Below, one piece after another: positions 54,181 through 64,000 of a stretch of DNA of 64,000 nt. Location of the stretch: assembly GCA_947095585.1 (NCBI GenBank), contig OX352762.1:97190249-97254248 (forward strand). The letters are read 5' to 3'. This DNA comes from Nephrocerus scutellatus. Its lineage: Eukaryota; Arthropoda; Insecta; Diptera; Pipunculidae. The position numbers and the translations under genes are program-made. Position 1 is the stretch's first letter, and each line of letters starts with the position of its first letter. The notes beneath the pieces are model-generated. The model was not told the DNA's origin and did not search any database. It worked only from the letters and a program-made list of their open reading frames with translations.

Positions 54181-54447
54181 TTATGCTGTCAAGGGCAGAA
54201 TTTAACGTGCTTAACATACGTTGTTTTTCATGTTCCACTTGTGACGACGAGGGGCGCGAAGTCATATGAAAAGCAGAGAGTGTAGCTTTAATAAAAAGAC
54301 AACTAATTTTATATTTGAATATTTTATTAGCGAAAAATATTCATGATATGCGGTACTGTCAGTATTGCCAGGTGAAATAAATGAACTTAAGTATGGAAAA
54401 GAAAAACAAATAAATTTTACAATTGAATTTACGTTAAACTATTGACA

Positions 54448-54600
54448 TATATAATAATAATAATTTCGGCGTGGCAGACCGTTTCGGTCCAATGCCTAGC
54501 TTCTCGCGACCATTTGTGTTCTGCATGTATTTTTTTTGGATACAAATGGCAGGTGCCGTATCCAAAGGCCCCTTTACGCGTGCGCAAATTAAAAAAAAAA
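54448..54600 (-). mobile_element. tRNA-derived SINE, copy 3, 5'-truncated
   Basis: Reverse complement reads GAACACAAATGGTCGCGAGA, AGCTAGGCATTGGACCGAAA, CGGTCTGCCACGCCG and an ATTATTATTATT tail, matching the body and tail of copies 1 and 2. The tRNA-like head is absent. Confidence 0.75.
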
Positions 54601-54689
54601 ATTGTAGTTTTTTAACGACAATAGTCTTAGAAACATAATTTTCTTTTGGTAAATAAATGGATCAAAAAAAAAACCTAAGCAAAGCATTA

Positions 54690-55790
54690 ACCTCCAAGGT
54701 ATTTTACAAATATCAAGAGCCAACGTACCTCATGCCAATGATTGGGCAACGGGCGCACTAAAGACCTGCCCAACGGCAGCCATGGAAAAACTTCTGGGGC
54801 ATTCACCCCTGCACATACATATCAAAATCGAGGCTGAATCAAGAGCCATCCAACTAAAAATTCTTAACCAATTTAAAGCAGAAAGACCAGGACCAACATA
54901 ATGTTGGAAAATGTAACTGTCCGACCATCAGACATAATGATAAAAACTACTAATTTTTAAAGGAATTTCTCGATAAGTATACCCGAACGAAATCAGTTTG
55001 AAAACATTATAAGTAACCTTCCACAGCATGCATCTATATGGTACACAATCGGATCAAAAACAAATACAGGAACCGGAGCAGGGGTTTTCGGACCTCGAAC
55101 CAAAATGCGAATACCCCTAGGGCCTAGGCAGATCTCCAACAGTATTCCAGGCGGAAACCATAGCAATAGAAGCCTGTGCACTAGAATGTATCAAAAGAAG
55201 GTACAGAAGAGCCGAGAAGTACAGTACAGAAGAGAAGAAGGAGCATAAGGAGCCTTCACTGGCCCCGAGCCCAGGATTGCCTATTCAAAAAGCCATATAG
55301 AAAACAGAGTTAAAGAATGGGAAAACACTGGCATCGAAGCGGAATGGGTGTCATCGACTTGGATGAAACAGGGCAAAAAGCTTCTCAAATACAACATCAG
55401 TCAAATGGACATCGCCCTAAAACTAGACCGCCACACACTTAAAACATAAATCTAGTACTTGACAAAGCACAGCACATTCCAAGGCCATTTCTCGAAAATG
55501 GGTAAATCCCAATCGGATCGCAGTGCATTCTGCAACGAGTCAAAAGAAACATCAGAGCACATACTCTTTATATGTGCAGTCCTAACCCGGAAAGGAATAA
55601 AACATTTCAAGGCTCATACAGTTCTCTGATCAAATGCCAAACCAATCGAATTAGCGGATGTGGTGGCGTTTACACAGGACTGAGCAATCACATAATGTGG
55701 TATAACATCTGGTATGCACAATAGACCTCAAGGTCGCAGCGCACAAGGCTTTACAGCCCACCAACAATAATAATAATAAATACTTTAATC
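54690..55790 (+). pseudogene. I-clade non-LTR retrotransposon 3' part with (TAA)n tail
   Basis: Text includes WATGALKTCPTAAMEKLLGH and SPLHIHIKIEAESRAIQLKI (post-RT region), RNase H remnants (GRSPTVFQAETIAIEACALE near 55122-55190), FSKMGKSQSDRSAFC, then HILFICAVL of a Cys-His tail near 55560. It ends ACCAACAATAATAATAATAAA at about 55758. A (TAA)n terminus with RNase H is characteristic of I-factor relatives. Many stops. Confidence 0.65.
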
Positions 55791-55794
55791 ATTT

Positions 55795-57640
55795 CAAAAA
55801 TAAAATGTGTGTTTATATTTGTGAGTGGGTTTATTTAAAGCTATGATGCGTCCACCTATGGCCAGATCCATAGCTGTGCTAGTTCACAGTTTTTTCATCT
55901 GGAATATTCGCGTAGACCAGCTATACTTTCAGGTAGACCTTTTTTGTCCGGCTCTTGCTAACATAAACAATCTTTCCGAGCAGGTTCCTAGCTAGGTGAT
56001 AGCTTTACACTGGGGCTTACCAATTAAATATCTGAACGAAAACATGCATAAGCAACGTTTTTGTTCTGATTCTTTAATAGCAACTCAACAAACGTACGTA
56101 AAACTTTTTCATGAAGGCAAATACATGTTCGCATTTTGCTGAGCTTGATCCGATGTTCCCGCCCAGGTAAAAAAGTCCAGTTTTGACAGTATCTTCACAA
56201 AGAAAGAAAAAATTATTCTGTTTTCTTTTTCAAATGCATTCGTTTTCATTGACAACTGGAGAATAGAACACATCTAGCAAGTTCTTTAATATAATTGTCA
56301 TATAGGAGATGCTCTTTTCTCAGTTCATTTAATTGGTTTATTCTACTCCAAATGTCGGCTGGTAATATCTTACTTGTATAAGAAATCTCAAAGTATCGCC
56401 CACCCTACCAAACCCGTCCGCTTAGTGAATTACCTGCGCCTCATATGAGCATAATTTCGCTTCTTACTTTGGAAATAATAACAGCCGCCAATCGTCATTA
56501 CAATATGAGTGCTGATGTGGAACTCATATAACTCATAGTTCAAATGTTTTAAATTTTAATTGTTTCCTCTAACACACATCTTGCAATGCAAAATTGCACC
56601 AACGATGGTAAATGCCATTGAGTTCACATGAAAGACATGACATGGTTGGCGCACTGAAAGGAACACACCTTATTCCCACTGAAACAAGAATCAGCACTGA
56701 GCGAACAACCTGCGCTCGCTCTCAAATTTGCCGATCACCACCTGTATTGCATCGTTATCTATGGGATTTCAGCGTTTTGTTACGACCGGTTAACCAACCT
56801 GTCAGCACAGTTAGTTTTAAGTTGTTTGCCTACATGTACCAACTAGATGCATGGAACTGCAACGAATACTGTTAATCCATCTGTGTCAGTTTCTAAGCGA
56901 ACAAAGAAAACCAACTTTAAGAATCGCAAAGACGCTCAATGCAGTGCGAACCCAAGCAAATGTATGCATTTTCTAGCTCCGATCTTGCAACGCTTTTAGC
57001 TTGCATTTTGGCTACAATCTAACTCGCATTGGGGAGCGATTTTGGATCAGTTTGCCATCGTATCTCGTCTTGAAATGCGTTATTGGTTGTTTGCAGCATG
57101 TATAGAGCAGGTGTAATCAGCGCGTTTAAATAACCGGCGCTCACTTAAACTATATGTAGATGTGAACGCGCTGCTTTACAAAAATGTGCCAAGTATGTGG
57201 GTATCGCAATAGCTATAAAAACTTCCAAGAGAAGTTTTCGCGCGCATTACGTTTTTCATTATGCAATAATTGAATTAGCTTTAATGGTTTTCCATCGAGC
57301 CGTGCTCTGTTTCATAATTGTTTAATCGTTATTCCGACTGACATTTTGTTGCGACCGGCGCTGCAATCTTGGAGAAGGCATTGACTGAAAAATGCTTTTT
57401 GTTTCGAGATACGAATATGTGTATCTACGAGTGGTACTCGCGTTCACAATCGTGCAAACTGTACACATCTCTACTGTAAGGCGTTATTGAGGTCAACAAT
57501 AAGCGATGCCAGTCAATCTGTCGTCAGTTTGTAGGACGAATTGAACGTTTGCTCAATCTCTAAATAATAATTAAAAATTCTAAGCCTGTTTCAAAAAGTG
57601 CGATGGAAAGGTCACAAGACCACTTAAGCCATTATGAGTC
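55795..57640. other. Intergenic DNA, no gene recognised
   Basis: No convincing coding or RNA feature. An 87-codon ORF at 56612-56875 shows no motif. Confidence 0.5.
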
Positions 57641-57644
57641 AAGC

Positions 57645-58205
57645 ATCTTGAGTTTTCATGGCGACAAATTTTGTGGCTCCATTGATGAAAATTAGCGACA
57701 GCATTTTAACGACTGATAACTTGAATTTTTTGATGAATTTTAAGATGCAGTTAGAAGAAAAACAAAGAAACCGAAACCAGCTTGGATCGCCCGTACTACA
57801 CCAATCATTTCATGAACTAATTCTGAAAGTATGGAAGGGTGATAGGACGAACGGCAAGAGGAATACTACAAGTCTATCCAGATACTGGCTTACGCAGACG
57901 ATATCAGCATTGTCGACGAAAATCATAGACCTGTAAACGAAGCTCTCATCCACATCGAGCGGGCGTCATGAAAATGGGGGTGATCATAAATGGAAGCAAA
58001 ACTAAGTACACAGTGCGAACTTCTTCGAACAGAAGAAGAAGGTTGAGCGTGAATTTGAGGTAGTGCAAATCGACGCACGGTTGCTTAAAGTCAAAAAAGC
58101 TTTCTTTAGTCTTTCGAGGTTGATTTTTAAAACACAACAGCGGTGGCGTTGACCAGGACGCCCAGAGTTTATGGATGCCAAACTGGATGACATCGGGTCG
58201 AAATC
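57645..58205 (+). pseudogene. RTE-Y fragment with internal deletion
   Basis: The plus strand reads LGSPVLHQSFHELILKVWKG (57781-57840), equivalent to GGPTLHQAIHEIIVQVWEE at 60.15 kb, then jumps to IQILAYADDISIVDENHRPV and NEALIHIERAS (57882-57970), the motif C region. Palm motifs A and B are deleted. C-terminal text follows with stops. Confidence 0.7.
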
Positions 58206-58489
58206 GACTTTAATTTAATTAATTTTTTATGCTATTTCGGAATTGTAAGAAATTTGTTAAACCAAATACATAACATGCTTCACTTCGTTAGAAAATACCC
58301 AATTACTTGACCCTTTCCACGAAATTTGGAAAACCGTTTTTGGAAGACGACGTGATAATCAATATATTCAATAGAGAATATAAAGGTAATTTGATTTTAA
58401 TTTATTTTAGGTATTTAATTAAATTTAATTTTTTTATCTAATTTATTTCAATCAATTCAATCAATTGTTAAGTACAATACCGCTCAGCT

Positions 58490-59575
58490 CCATGCAATTC
58501 ATACGATCCTCCCGCAAAAAATCTCTCCACCGGTCCCGATTTCGTGCCGATGTCTTCCAGTTTGTCATCCCTAAACTATGGGCGTCCTGGTCTACGCCAT
58601 CCTTTCAGCGTAGGCTTTGCCGGCGTCGCTGTCGTGTTCCATAAATCCTACCGCAAAGGACTTTCCGAGCAGGATCATCTTCGCTCATGCGAGCTAGGTG
58701 TCCTGCCCACCGAGCTTAATTCTCTTCACGACGTCGACATCGCGGTAACGCTCGTAGATCTCATCATTATAGAGTCTCCGGAATCATCCTTTCTCACATA
58801 CGGGGCCAAGAATTCTCCGTAAGACGTTTCTCCCGAGTGCTAGGCACCCAAGTCTAGGATCCATATGTAAGTACTGGTATGGCCATTATCTTATATAGGT
58901 ACCACCAGCTTGGATGTTATGGTTAAATTCTTGGATTTGAAGAGACTTGACAGACTATAGTAGGCTTTGTTGGCTTTTAGCAACCGTGCGCGTATTTCTG
59001 GTTTCATGCTGTTATCGGCTGCTACAGTTGACCAGAGATAGTTAGTTAAAGGATTGCACTCCTGCAAATTTTCGCTCTACTATTTGAATTGAGGAACCAG
59101 TTCTATTCGCAGACGTACTTTGTTTTGCTCTCATTTATGTGCAGCCTGCTCTATCTAGATGAAAGCTTCCTATACAGCTCTTCGGTTTCTACCAACGATG
59201 TCTACATCGTCTGCGTAAGCCAGTATCTTAATGGACTTATAGAAGATTGCTCCTCTTGCCGTTACGTCAGAGTATCGGATCACTTTCACCAACGCCAGGT
59301 TGAAGAGGACGCGGGCCAGTCCACCCCCTTGTTGGAGCCCATTATGTTGAATGGGCTTGATAGTGATCCGGATGTTTTTACTTGGCTTATAACATTGGTC
59401 ATGGTCATCCTACATACTCTTGTCAGTTTATTTGGGATGCCGAATTCTCTCGTGGCTTTATAAAGTTCTACTCTGGCTATGCTATCATGATGGATAAAGT
59501 ATTCATAAGTTGTTTATATAAAATATATATTTAAAAAAAAAAATTGTGTATCAGTATTTTTTACATTATTTTTAT
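58490..59575 (-). pseudogene. RTE-Y, C-terminal half (motif C to end)
   Basis: Minus strand, frameshifted: ELYKATREFGIPNKLTRMCR near 59440-59470, VISQVKTSGSLSSPFNIMG, ILAYADDVDIVGRNRRAV near 59180-59230 (motif C), and the tail RWAGHLARMSEDDPARKVFC, then RNRDRWRDFLREDRMNCMEL near 58500-58560. It is continuous with the segment at 59905-60870 but separated by a jockey tail. Confidence 0.75.
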
Positions 59576-59904
59576 GATTTGTAATATTTTTTTGGTCAAG
59601 GTTTTTTGTAGTTTTCCCTGGCCATGATCCATTATTGAAAGCATTTGGACTCGCGTCGTTTTAGTTTCGTGTTCGTTTTTTTTTCGCATTGCTTTTTCTA
59701 TGAATCAGAGAGAATTCTGAGAAAATAAATTGAAACCGGCTACAAACGTAAGGAATGTGATGTATATATCACATTTCTTCAATTTTTATTTTATTTTGAA
59801 TTTCAATAATTTTAATAAAGGGCCTAGCCCAACTTATTGCCGTGACGCAAGTCATTCAGGGAGTCCTCCCTTGGCAATAAGTCTCTATATAAAAGTATAT
59901 AAAA
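59576..59904 (+). mobile_element. Jockey-like 3' UTR insertion within RTE-Y
   Basis: GATTTGTAATATTTTTTTGGTCA, GTAGTTTTCCCTGGCCATGA, GGACTCGCGTCGTTTTAG and AACCGGCTACAAACGTAA match the UTRs at 9.5 and 19.7 kb. It lies in opposite orientation within RTE-Y, between the fingers and the palm region. Confidence 0.7.
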
Positions 59905-60870
59905 AAGTCTATAAAAATATGGTGTAGTGAGGTTTTGAAACTCTAGACATTTTTCCATAACCTGCCTAAGGGTGTAAATCTGATCAGTTGTTGATTTGCC
60001 TGGGATGAAGCTACACTGGTATTGACCAATGATGACTTTAGCGTATGGGGCTATCCTGTCTTAAAGGATAGAGGAGAAAATCTTATACGAGGCACAGGAT
60101 GCCTCTTCGCCAGTCTTCTGGCATAGCTTCTTCCTCCCATACTTGCACTATTATTTCATGAATTGCTTGGTGTAATGTGGGGCCTCCTATTTTAATCAGT
60201 TCCGCTGAGACCCCATCAGATCCCGCTGCCTTATTATTTTTGAGCCGATTTATCGCTCTGCTTACTTCGTCTATGCTTGGTGGCGGCAGCATAGTGTGAT
60301 CTTCGGTCATTGGTTGAGCCTCCACTTCCTCAATTAGCTGGCCATTAAGCAACTCATGAAAGTGCTCTTCCCATCGCTATAAGATGCCTTTGAGATCGAC
60401 GATCAGATTACCCTCTTTGTCTTTGCAGTATGTGCAACGCGGTGTATATTGCGTCATACCGCGGACCCTATGGTAGAACTTCCGCGGCTGGTGCGATCCT
60501 TGCCTTCTGTACTGTTCTAGTTCACGGACGAGATTCTTCTCCCAGGCTGCTTTCTTTCGCCGGTGAACTGTTTTTTCATATCTTCTGAGCTCTTTATATT
60601 CATCTTCGCGTGCCCGCGTTCTATGAGATTGTTGCATTGCTCGGTACGCAACATTCTTACGTTAAGTCGCTAGCTTACATTCGTCATCGAACCAGTCGTT
60701 CCGAACTCTACGACTGCTGCCTAAAATAGAGTCAGCAGTACTAATGACAGTATTTTTAAAGCGTGTCCATTTTTCTTCTACGCCTGACATCTCAGCCCCA
60801 GGACTTAATCTCCCTGCATTTAGGGCTATTCCTATCGCTTCACCATAGTTACTTCTGGTCTCTTAGCTAC
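59905..60870 (-). pseudogene. RTE-Y, N-terminal half of RT and linker
   Basis: Minus strand: linker MQQSHRTRAREDEYKELRRY and VRELEQYRRQGSHQPRKFYH (60637-60377), then AINRLKNNKAAGSDGVSAEL and MPEDWRRGI (60352-60083), then frameshifted YKIFSSIL.DRIAPYAKVII and SFIPGKSTTDQIYTLRQVME near 59945-60060. Motif A should follow but the jockey insertion and a small loss remove it. Endonuclease text further upstream is barely readable. Confidence 0.75.
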
Positions 60871-60879
60871 CACACATTG

Positions 60880-61255
60880 GTTGAATCAAATCTAAGATTT
60901 GATATATTGTCCTGGGGTAATGCGGCAAAAACACATATCGACTACAGACAACAATACTGCGAAATATTTTTAAATCAAGATATCATTCTAATTTACTCAA
61001 TTTTAAGGTACTAAATACGCAACAAATATTTAAATAGAGTATAGAGTGTAAAGATGATGCCCGCTTCCAGAACGCTATAACACACAATTACAATACTAGA
61101 AGACGTGCTCTTCAGATGCGCCAAGTACCAGGCTTTTATAACTCATATGGCGAAAGAGCGCTGATATACTCAGTGCCAACTGTCATAAATAAACTTCCAT
61201 TGGAGTTAAAGTTCAAACGAAAAATAAAAAACTACAAGGTATGTAGTCCATTTAA
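60880..61255 (+). pseudogene. CR1/jockey-like pol C-terminal relic
   Basis: SYHTLVESNLRFDILSWGNA followed by AKTHIDYRQQ (60870-60955), and MRQVPGFYNSYGERALIYSV then PTVINKLPLELKFK (61116-61220). This is the usual end of CR1/jockey-type pol, with a Y-x-L-x-S-x-L-R...WGN motif after the RT and a short terminal domain. Stops separate the two halves. Confidence 0.65.
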
Positions 61256-61257
61256 TT

Positions 61258-61565
61258 ATTTAATTAAATTCTCTATATTAACTTCGCGTGCACGTGGCTG
61301 GATGGCTGGCTGGCTGGTCAGATTTTCTGATCAATCTTTAGCCCACTTCCCATGGCCCGATTTTATTGAAATTTTGCACACATGTATATTTCCGGTGACA
61401 ATACTTTCTATTAAAATTTGAGGCCCTTGGACCTCGGGTTCGGGGGGCTCCCATACAAATATTTTACAAAATTTACCCGATTTTCTTTAAATTATGTACA
61501 CATGTGTGTCTTCGATGGAAAACACTTTTTGTAAAAATTTGGAGCCTTGGGGACCCCAATATACA
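61258..61565 (+). repeat. Repeat family A, 5' partial copy
   Basis: Starts TTAATTAAATTCTCTATATTA and CTTCGCGTGCACGTGGC, contains a GGCT tandem (GGCTGGCTGGCTGG) and two modules. The 3' subterminal repeat and hairpin are missing. Confidence 0.7.
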
Positions 61566-61685
61566 ATTTTTAAATATCGCTATATCGCATCAGATCACGG
61601 CAAAGTCTGAGCTCTGTGCTTTGTGAGCAGCGCTGTTTGCTGCCGCTGCGTCATTTCGTGGATGATTTTGCCACAAGACGAGCAC

Positions 61686-61688
<3 letters not shown>

Positions 61689-61753
<65 letters not shown>

Positions 61754-61764
61754 TTTTTTTTTTT
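61689..61764. repeat. (GT)31 microsatellite joined to T15
   Basis: GT repeated 31 times (61689-61750) followed by a T-run to 61764. On the minus strand this reads A15 then (AC)31, i.e. the poly(A) end of the neighbouring R1-clade element lying directly on an AC repeat. Confidence 0.9.
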
Positions 61765-61957
61765 ATGGCTGTGCCAGAGGTGGGGAATCTTCTAAAAGAT
61801 ACCAGTAGAGCCCTCCAGGGGTACTAGCATGCACGATTCGTAAACCTGAATGTTCGTACCAGGAATTACGCCTACGTACTAAACCCTCCTTACACACTTC
61901 AACCACTCTCCCCGCGGGACTGCCGTTAGGTATTACATCACGGGGCTGGTAAGCAGA
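61765..61957 (-). other. 3' UTR of the R1-clade element
   Basis: About 190 bp between the pol stop and the A-run; GC-balanced and ORF-free. The poly(A) directly precedes the AC microsatellite on the minus strand. Confidence 0.65.
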
Positions 61958-64000
61958 TTACTCTATGCCTTCTGCATCTTCTGCTGCTGCTGATCGCCTT
62001 ATCTTTTCGATTCTTCGCAGCTCGTTTTGCACATTCGTTATGAATACACACACTTCTGTCCACTTACCCTCAGATCTCAGCATTTCTTCTAACAGGACTT
62101 GTGGACTTGGCAGGCTGCTTCTCCATTCTCTGAAGCGTCCGCATTGGAAAATCGCATGCTCCGTATCTTCTTCCAGTTCCGGACAATCTGGGCAAAAAGG
62201 TGAGCTATCGTGTCCAAATCTATAAAGATATCTTCGATAGCCGCCATGGCCTGACAGAAACTGCGTAAATTGGTAATTGCAGTTACCGTGAGATCGGTTT
62301 GTCCAATTCTCTATATTCGGGATCAGTTTGTGGGTCCATCTTCCTTTCAAACTTATGTCCCACCTGGCTTGCCATACAGCCATTGAGGTGGCCTTTTCTT
62401 CTTCTTTGATCATTTTGATTGATCGTTGGTCCGGATGTGATAAGGCTCTTCTATTGTAGATCCTAAGCATTTCATCTGCGAGGATGTCTACTGGAACCAT
62501 TCCTGCTATAACGAGGGCCGCATCATCGGAGATCGTTCGGAACCCGCTGATCGTCCTTAGTGCACTGAGTCTGTATATAGACGAGAGGTTTCTTCTTATT
62601 TCTTTAGTCACCAGTGCCTCCGCCCAAACTGGGGCTGCGTACAGGAGGACTGAGCTAACTACTCTGGACATTAGGACCCTCCTTGGATATCCTGGTCCTC
62701 CGACATTTGGCAGTATCCGAGATAATGCTGCCTGCATCTGCGACGCCTTTCTGCTAGAATAGTCCACGTGTATTTTAAAACGGAGCCTATTGTCAAGCAT
62801 TACTCCTAGGTATTTGACAAAATCCTTTGATCTAATAGTCTGGTTACCAACTCGTATATTTATGTATTCTATATTTTTCCGGCTGGTAATCAGGACTGCT
62901 TCCGTTTTATGGTCGGCTAATTCTAAACCGACGGATACTAGCCATTTTTTGATTTGGCCAACTGCTTCATTCGTGGCTGACTCTATTCCATTGATTGTCT
63001 TTGACACTGTGACAACGGCGATGTCGTCAGCGAATCCAAATATTTGTACGCCTGGTGGTAATGCTAGTCTTAGAACTCCATCGTACATTATATTCCATAG
63101 AAGGGGACCCAGCACCGATCCTTGTGGGACTCCTGCGGAGACGTTATAGTACTTTGTACCCTCATTGGTTTCGTACCTCAACCTTCTATAACTTAAGTAG
63201 CTTGACACTATCTTCCTTATATAGTATGGTGCATCCATTCTGGCGAGTGATCTTCTTATTGAGGACCATTTTGCAGAGTTAAAGGCGTTTTTTATGTCCA
63301 GTGTCACTACTGCACAATATTCCTTTGTGCCCCACCGCCATCTTTTTCCTTCAATCGCATTCTTTGCTATATTGACCACCGCCTTTATGGCGTCGACGGT
63401 CGAGCGCGATTTTCGAAACCCGAACTGATGATCTGACAGTGCTCCTTTATTATCCGCTATATTAAGCAATCTGTCATATATGATCCGCTCGAGTATCTTT
63501 CCCATTGTATCTAGTAGACATATTGGGCGGTACGATGATGGTTCGCCCGGTGGTTTGTTTCCCTTTGGAAGCAATACTAAATGCTGCAGTTTCCAAGGTT
63601 CAGGGAAAACTCCTTCATCTAGACACTGTTGCATGCATGTCATGAACATGTCCGGCCTACTTCGGATGGCGGCTTTCAATGCTTTATTAGGAATGCCATC
63701 GGGTCCAGGAGCTTTGTTGTCTCGTATTCTTTTACTTGCGTTCACGAGTTCATCAACTGTTAGCCTTGGAATACTTTCTGTGCTAATTTCTCTTATTATG
63801 TTGCACATAGTATATGGTCCTTTCGGAAATAGGTGTTCTACGATGGACCTAAGCTTTGTTGGGCATGATATTTGCGGGGTCTTACAGCCTTTTAGCTTTG
63901 CCATAACTATTTTGTATGCTGTGCCCCAGGGATTGATGTCCGCCTCGTCACATAGTCGTTTGAAGCACTTCGACTTGCTTTCTTTGATTGCATTTTTTAA
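61958..64000 (-). CDS. R1-clade non-LTR retrotransposon ORF2 (pol), intact reading frame, partial at window edge
   Basis: Open for 681 codons with no stop or frameshift; the frame continues past 63904 to the window edge, so the Met at 63904 is internal and the endonuclease lies outside. Counting from that Met: fingers with KAPGPDGIPNKALK (64-77) and SYRPICLLDTMGK (124-136), motif A TLDIKNAFNS (201-210, catalytic Asp present), motif B GVPQGSVLGP (258-267), motif C FADD (291-294, both Asp present), thumb KDFVKYLGVMLDNRL, and a C-terminal CPDCPELEEDTEHAIFQC (C-x2-C...H-x4-C). Gene organisation and motifs match R1-clade elements, which copy themselves by target-primed reverse transcription. Everything needed in the RT is present, so the copy is young. 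Confidence 0.88.
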   Translation of the reverse strand, partial: LKNAIKESKSKCFKRLCDEADINPWGTAYKIVMAKLKGCKTPQISCPTKLRSIVEHLFPKGPYTMCNIIREISTESIPRLTVDELVNASKRIRDNKAPGPDGIPNKALKAAIRSRPDMFMTCMQQCLDEGVFPEPWKLQHLVLLPKGNKPPGEPSSYRPICLLDTMGKILERIIYDRLLNIADNKGALSDHQFGFRKSRSTVDAIKAVVNIAKNAIEGKRWRWGTKEYCAVVTLDIKNAFNSAKWSSIRRSLARMDAPYYIRKIVSSYLSYRRLRYETNEGTKYYNVSAGVPQGSVLGPLLWNIMYDGVLRLALPPGVQIFGFADDIAVVTVSKTINGIESATNEAVGQIKKWLVSVGLELADHKTEAVLITSRKNIEYINIRVGNQTIRSKDFVKYLGVMLDNRLRFKIHVDYSSRKASQMQAALSRILPNVGGPGYPRRVLMSRVVSSVLLYAAPVWAEALVTKEIRRNLSSIYRLSALRTISGFRTISDDAALVIAGMVPVDILADEMLRIYNRRALSHPDQRSIKMIKEEEKATSMAVWQARWDISLKGRWTHKLIPNIENWTNRSHGNCNYQFTQFLSGHGGYRRYLYRFGHDSSPFCPDCPELEEDTEHAIFQCGRFREWRSSLPSPQVLLEEMLRSEGKWTEVCVFITNVQNELRRIEKIRRSAAAEDAEGIE

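Overview
The window reads as eukaryotic, AT-rich, intron-bearing insect DNA, most likely from a fly (Diptera). The evidence is a MADF-BESS gene with a GT-AG intron, several mariner/Tc1 relics, and jockey-, RTE-, I/LOA- and R1-type non-LTR retrotransposons. A tephritid-like fly would fit the repeat content, but I cannot prove genus or species from sequence alone. There are no bacterial features, operons or CRISPR arrays. The locus looks like transposon-dense intergenic DNA or pericentric-type heterochromatin, where elements have repeatedly inserted into one another.

Only two stretches look like undamaged coding sequence. One is a two-exon MADF-BESS DNA-binding protein gene at 48.5-49.5 kb (minus strand). 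The other is an R1-clade reverse transcriptase ORF of at least 680 codons at 62.0-64.0 kb (minus strand), open to the window edge. Its poly(A) end abuts a (GT)31/(AC)31 microsatellite, as expected for an element that targets AC repeats.

Layout. 0-4.3 kb: RNase H non-LTR relic, Tc1/mariner relic, fragments of an RTE-like family (called RTE-Y here) and of a jockey-like family. 4.3-8.2 kb: little but copies of repeat family A. 8.2-9.9 kb: a C-rich minisatellite split by a jockey-like 3' end. 12-14.5 kb: an RTE-like element (RTE-A copy 1) with target-site duplication. 17.5-21.4 kb: RTE-B, a third RTE-A copy split by a jockey tail, and a jockey RT fragment. 23.8-25.9 kb: a jockey-like pol with a perfect 20-bp hairpin in its 3' UTR. 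26.9-29.1 kb: a tRNA-derived SINE beside a mariner transposase which itself interrupts a jockey RT. 30.3-33.7 kb: family A copies, a G-rich minisatellite and possible Penelope- and Helitron-type ends. 35-37.5 kb: Tc1/mariner and LOA/I relics. 38.8-40.1 kb: repeat family B. 41.1-43.6 kb: RTE-A copy 2. 45.2-47.5 kb: a mariner relic split by family B, then a SINE. 50.1-51.4 kb: Helitron-like end and a foldback DNA transposon. 51.8-53.5 kb: a satellite-like family A array of 124-bp modules. 53.5-61.5 kb: jockey, SINE, I-clade, RTE-Y and CR1/jockey relics.

The most novel-looking items are two short non-autonomous families with internal tandem modules. Family A has 11-bp subterminal inverted repeats, a 7-bp-stem hairpin at one end and a variable number of 124-bp modules. 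Its structure resembles Helentron/DINE-1 elements, and it appears to be turning into a satellite at 52-53 kb. Family B has modules of about 110-150 bp (mostly 125-136 bp) rich in CACGCG/CACGTG. All family names, clade placements and borders were made by eye without database searches.
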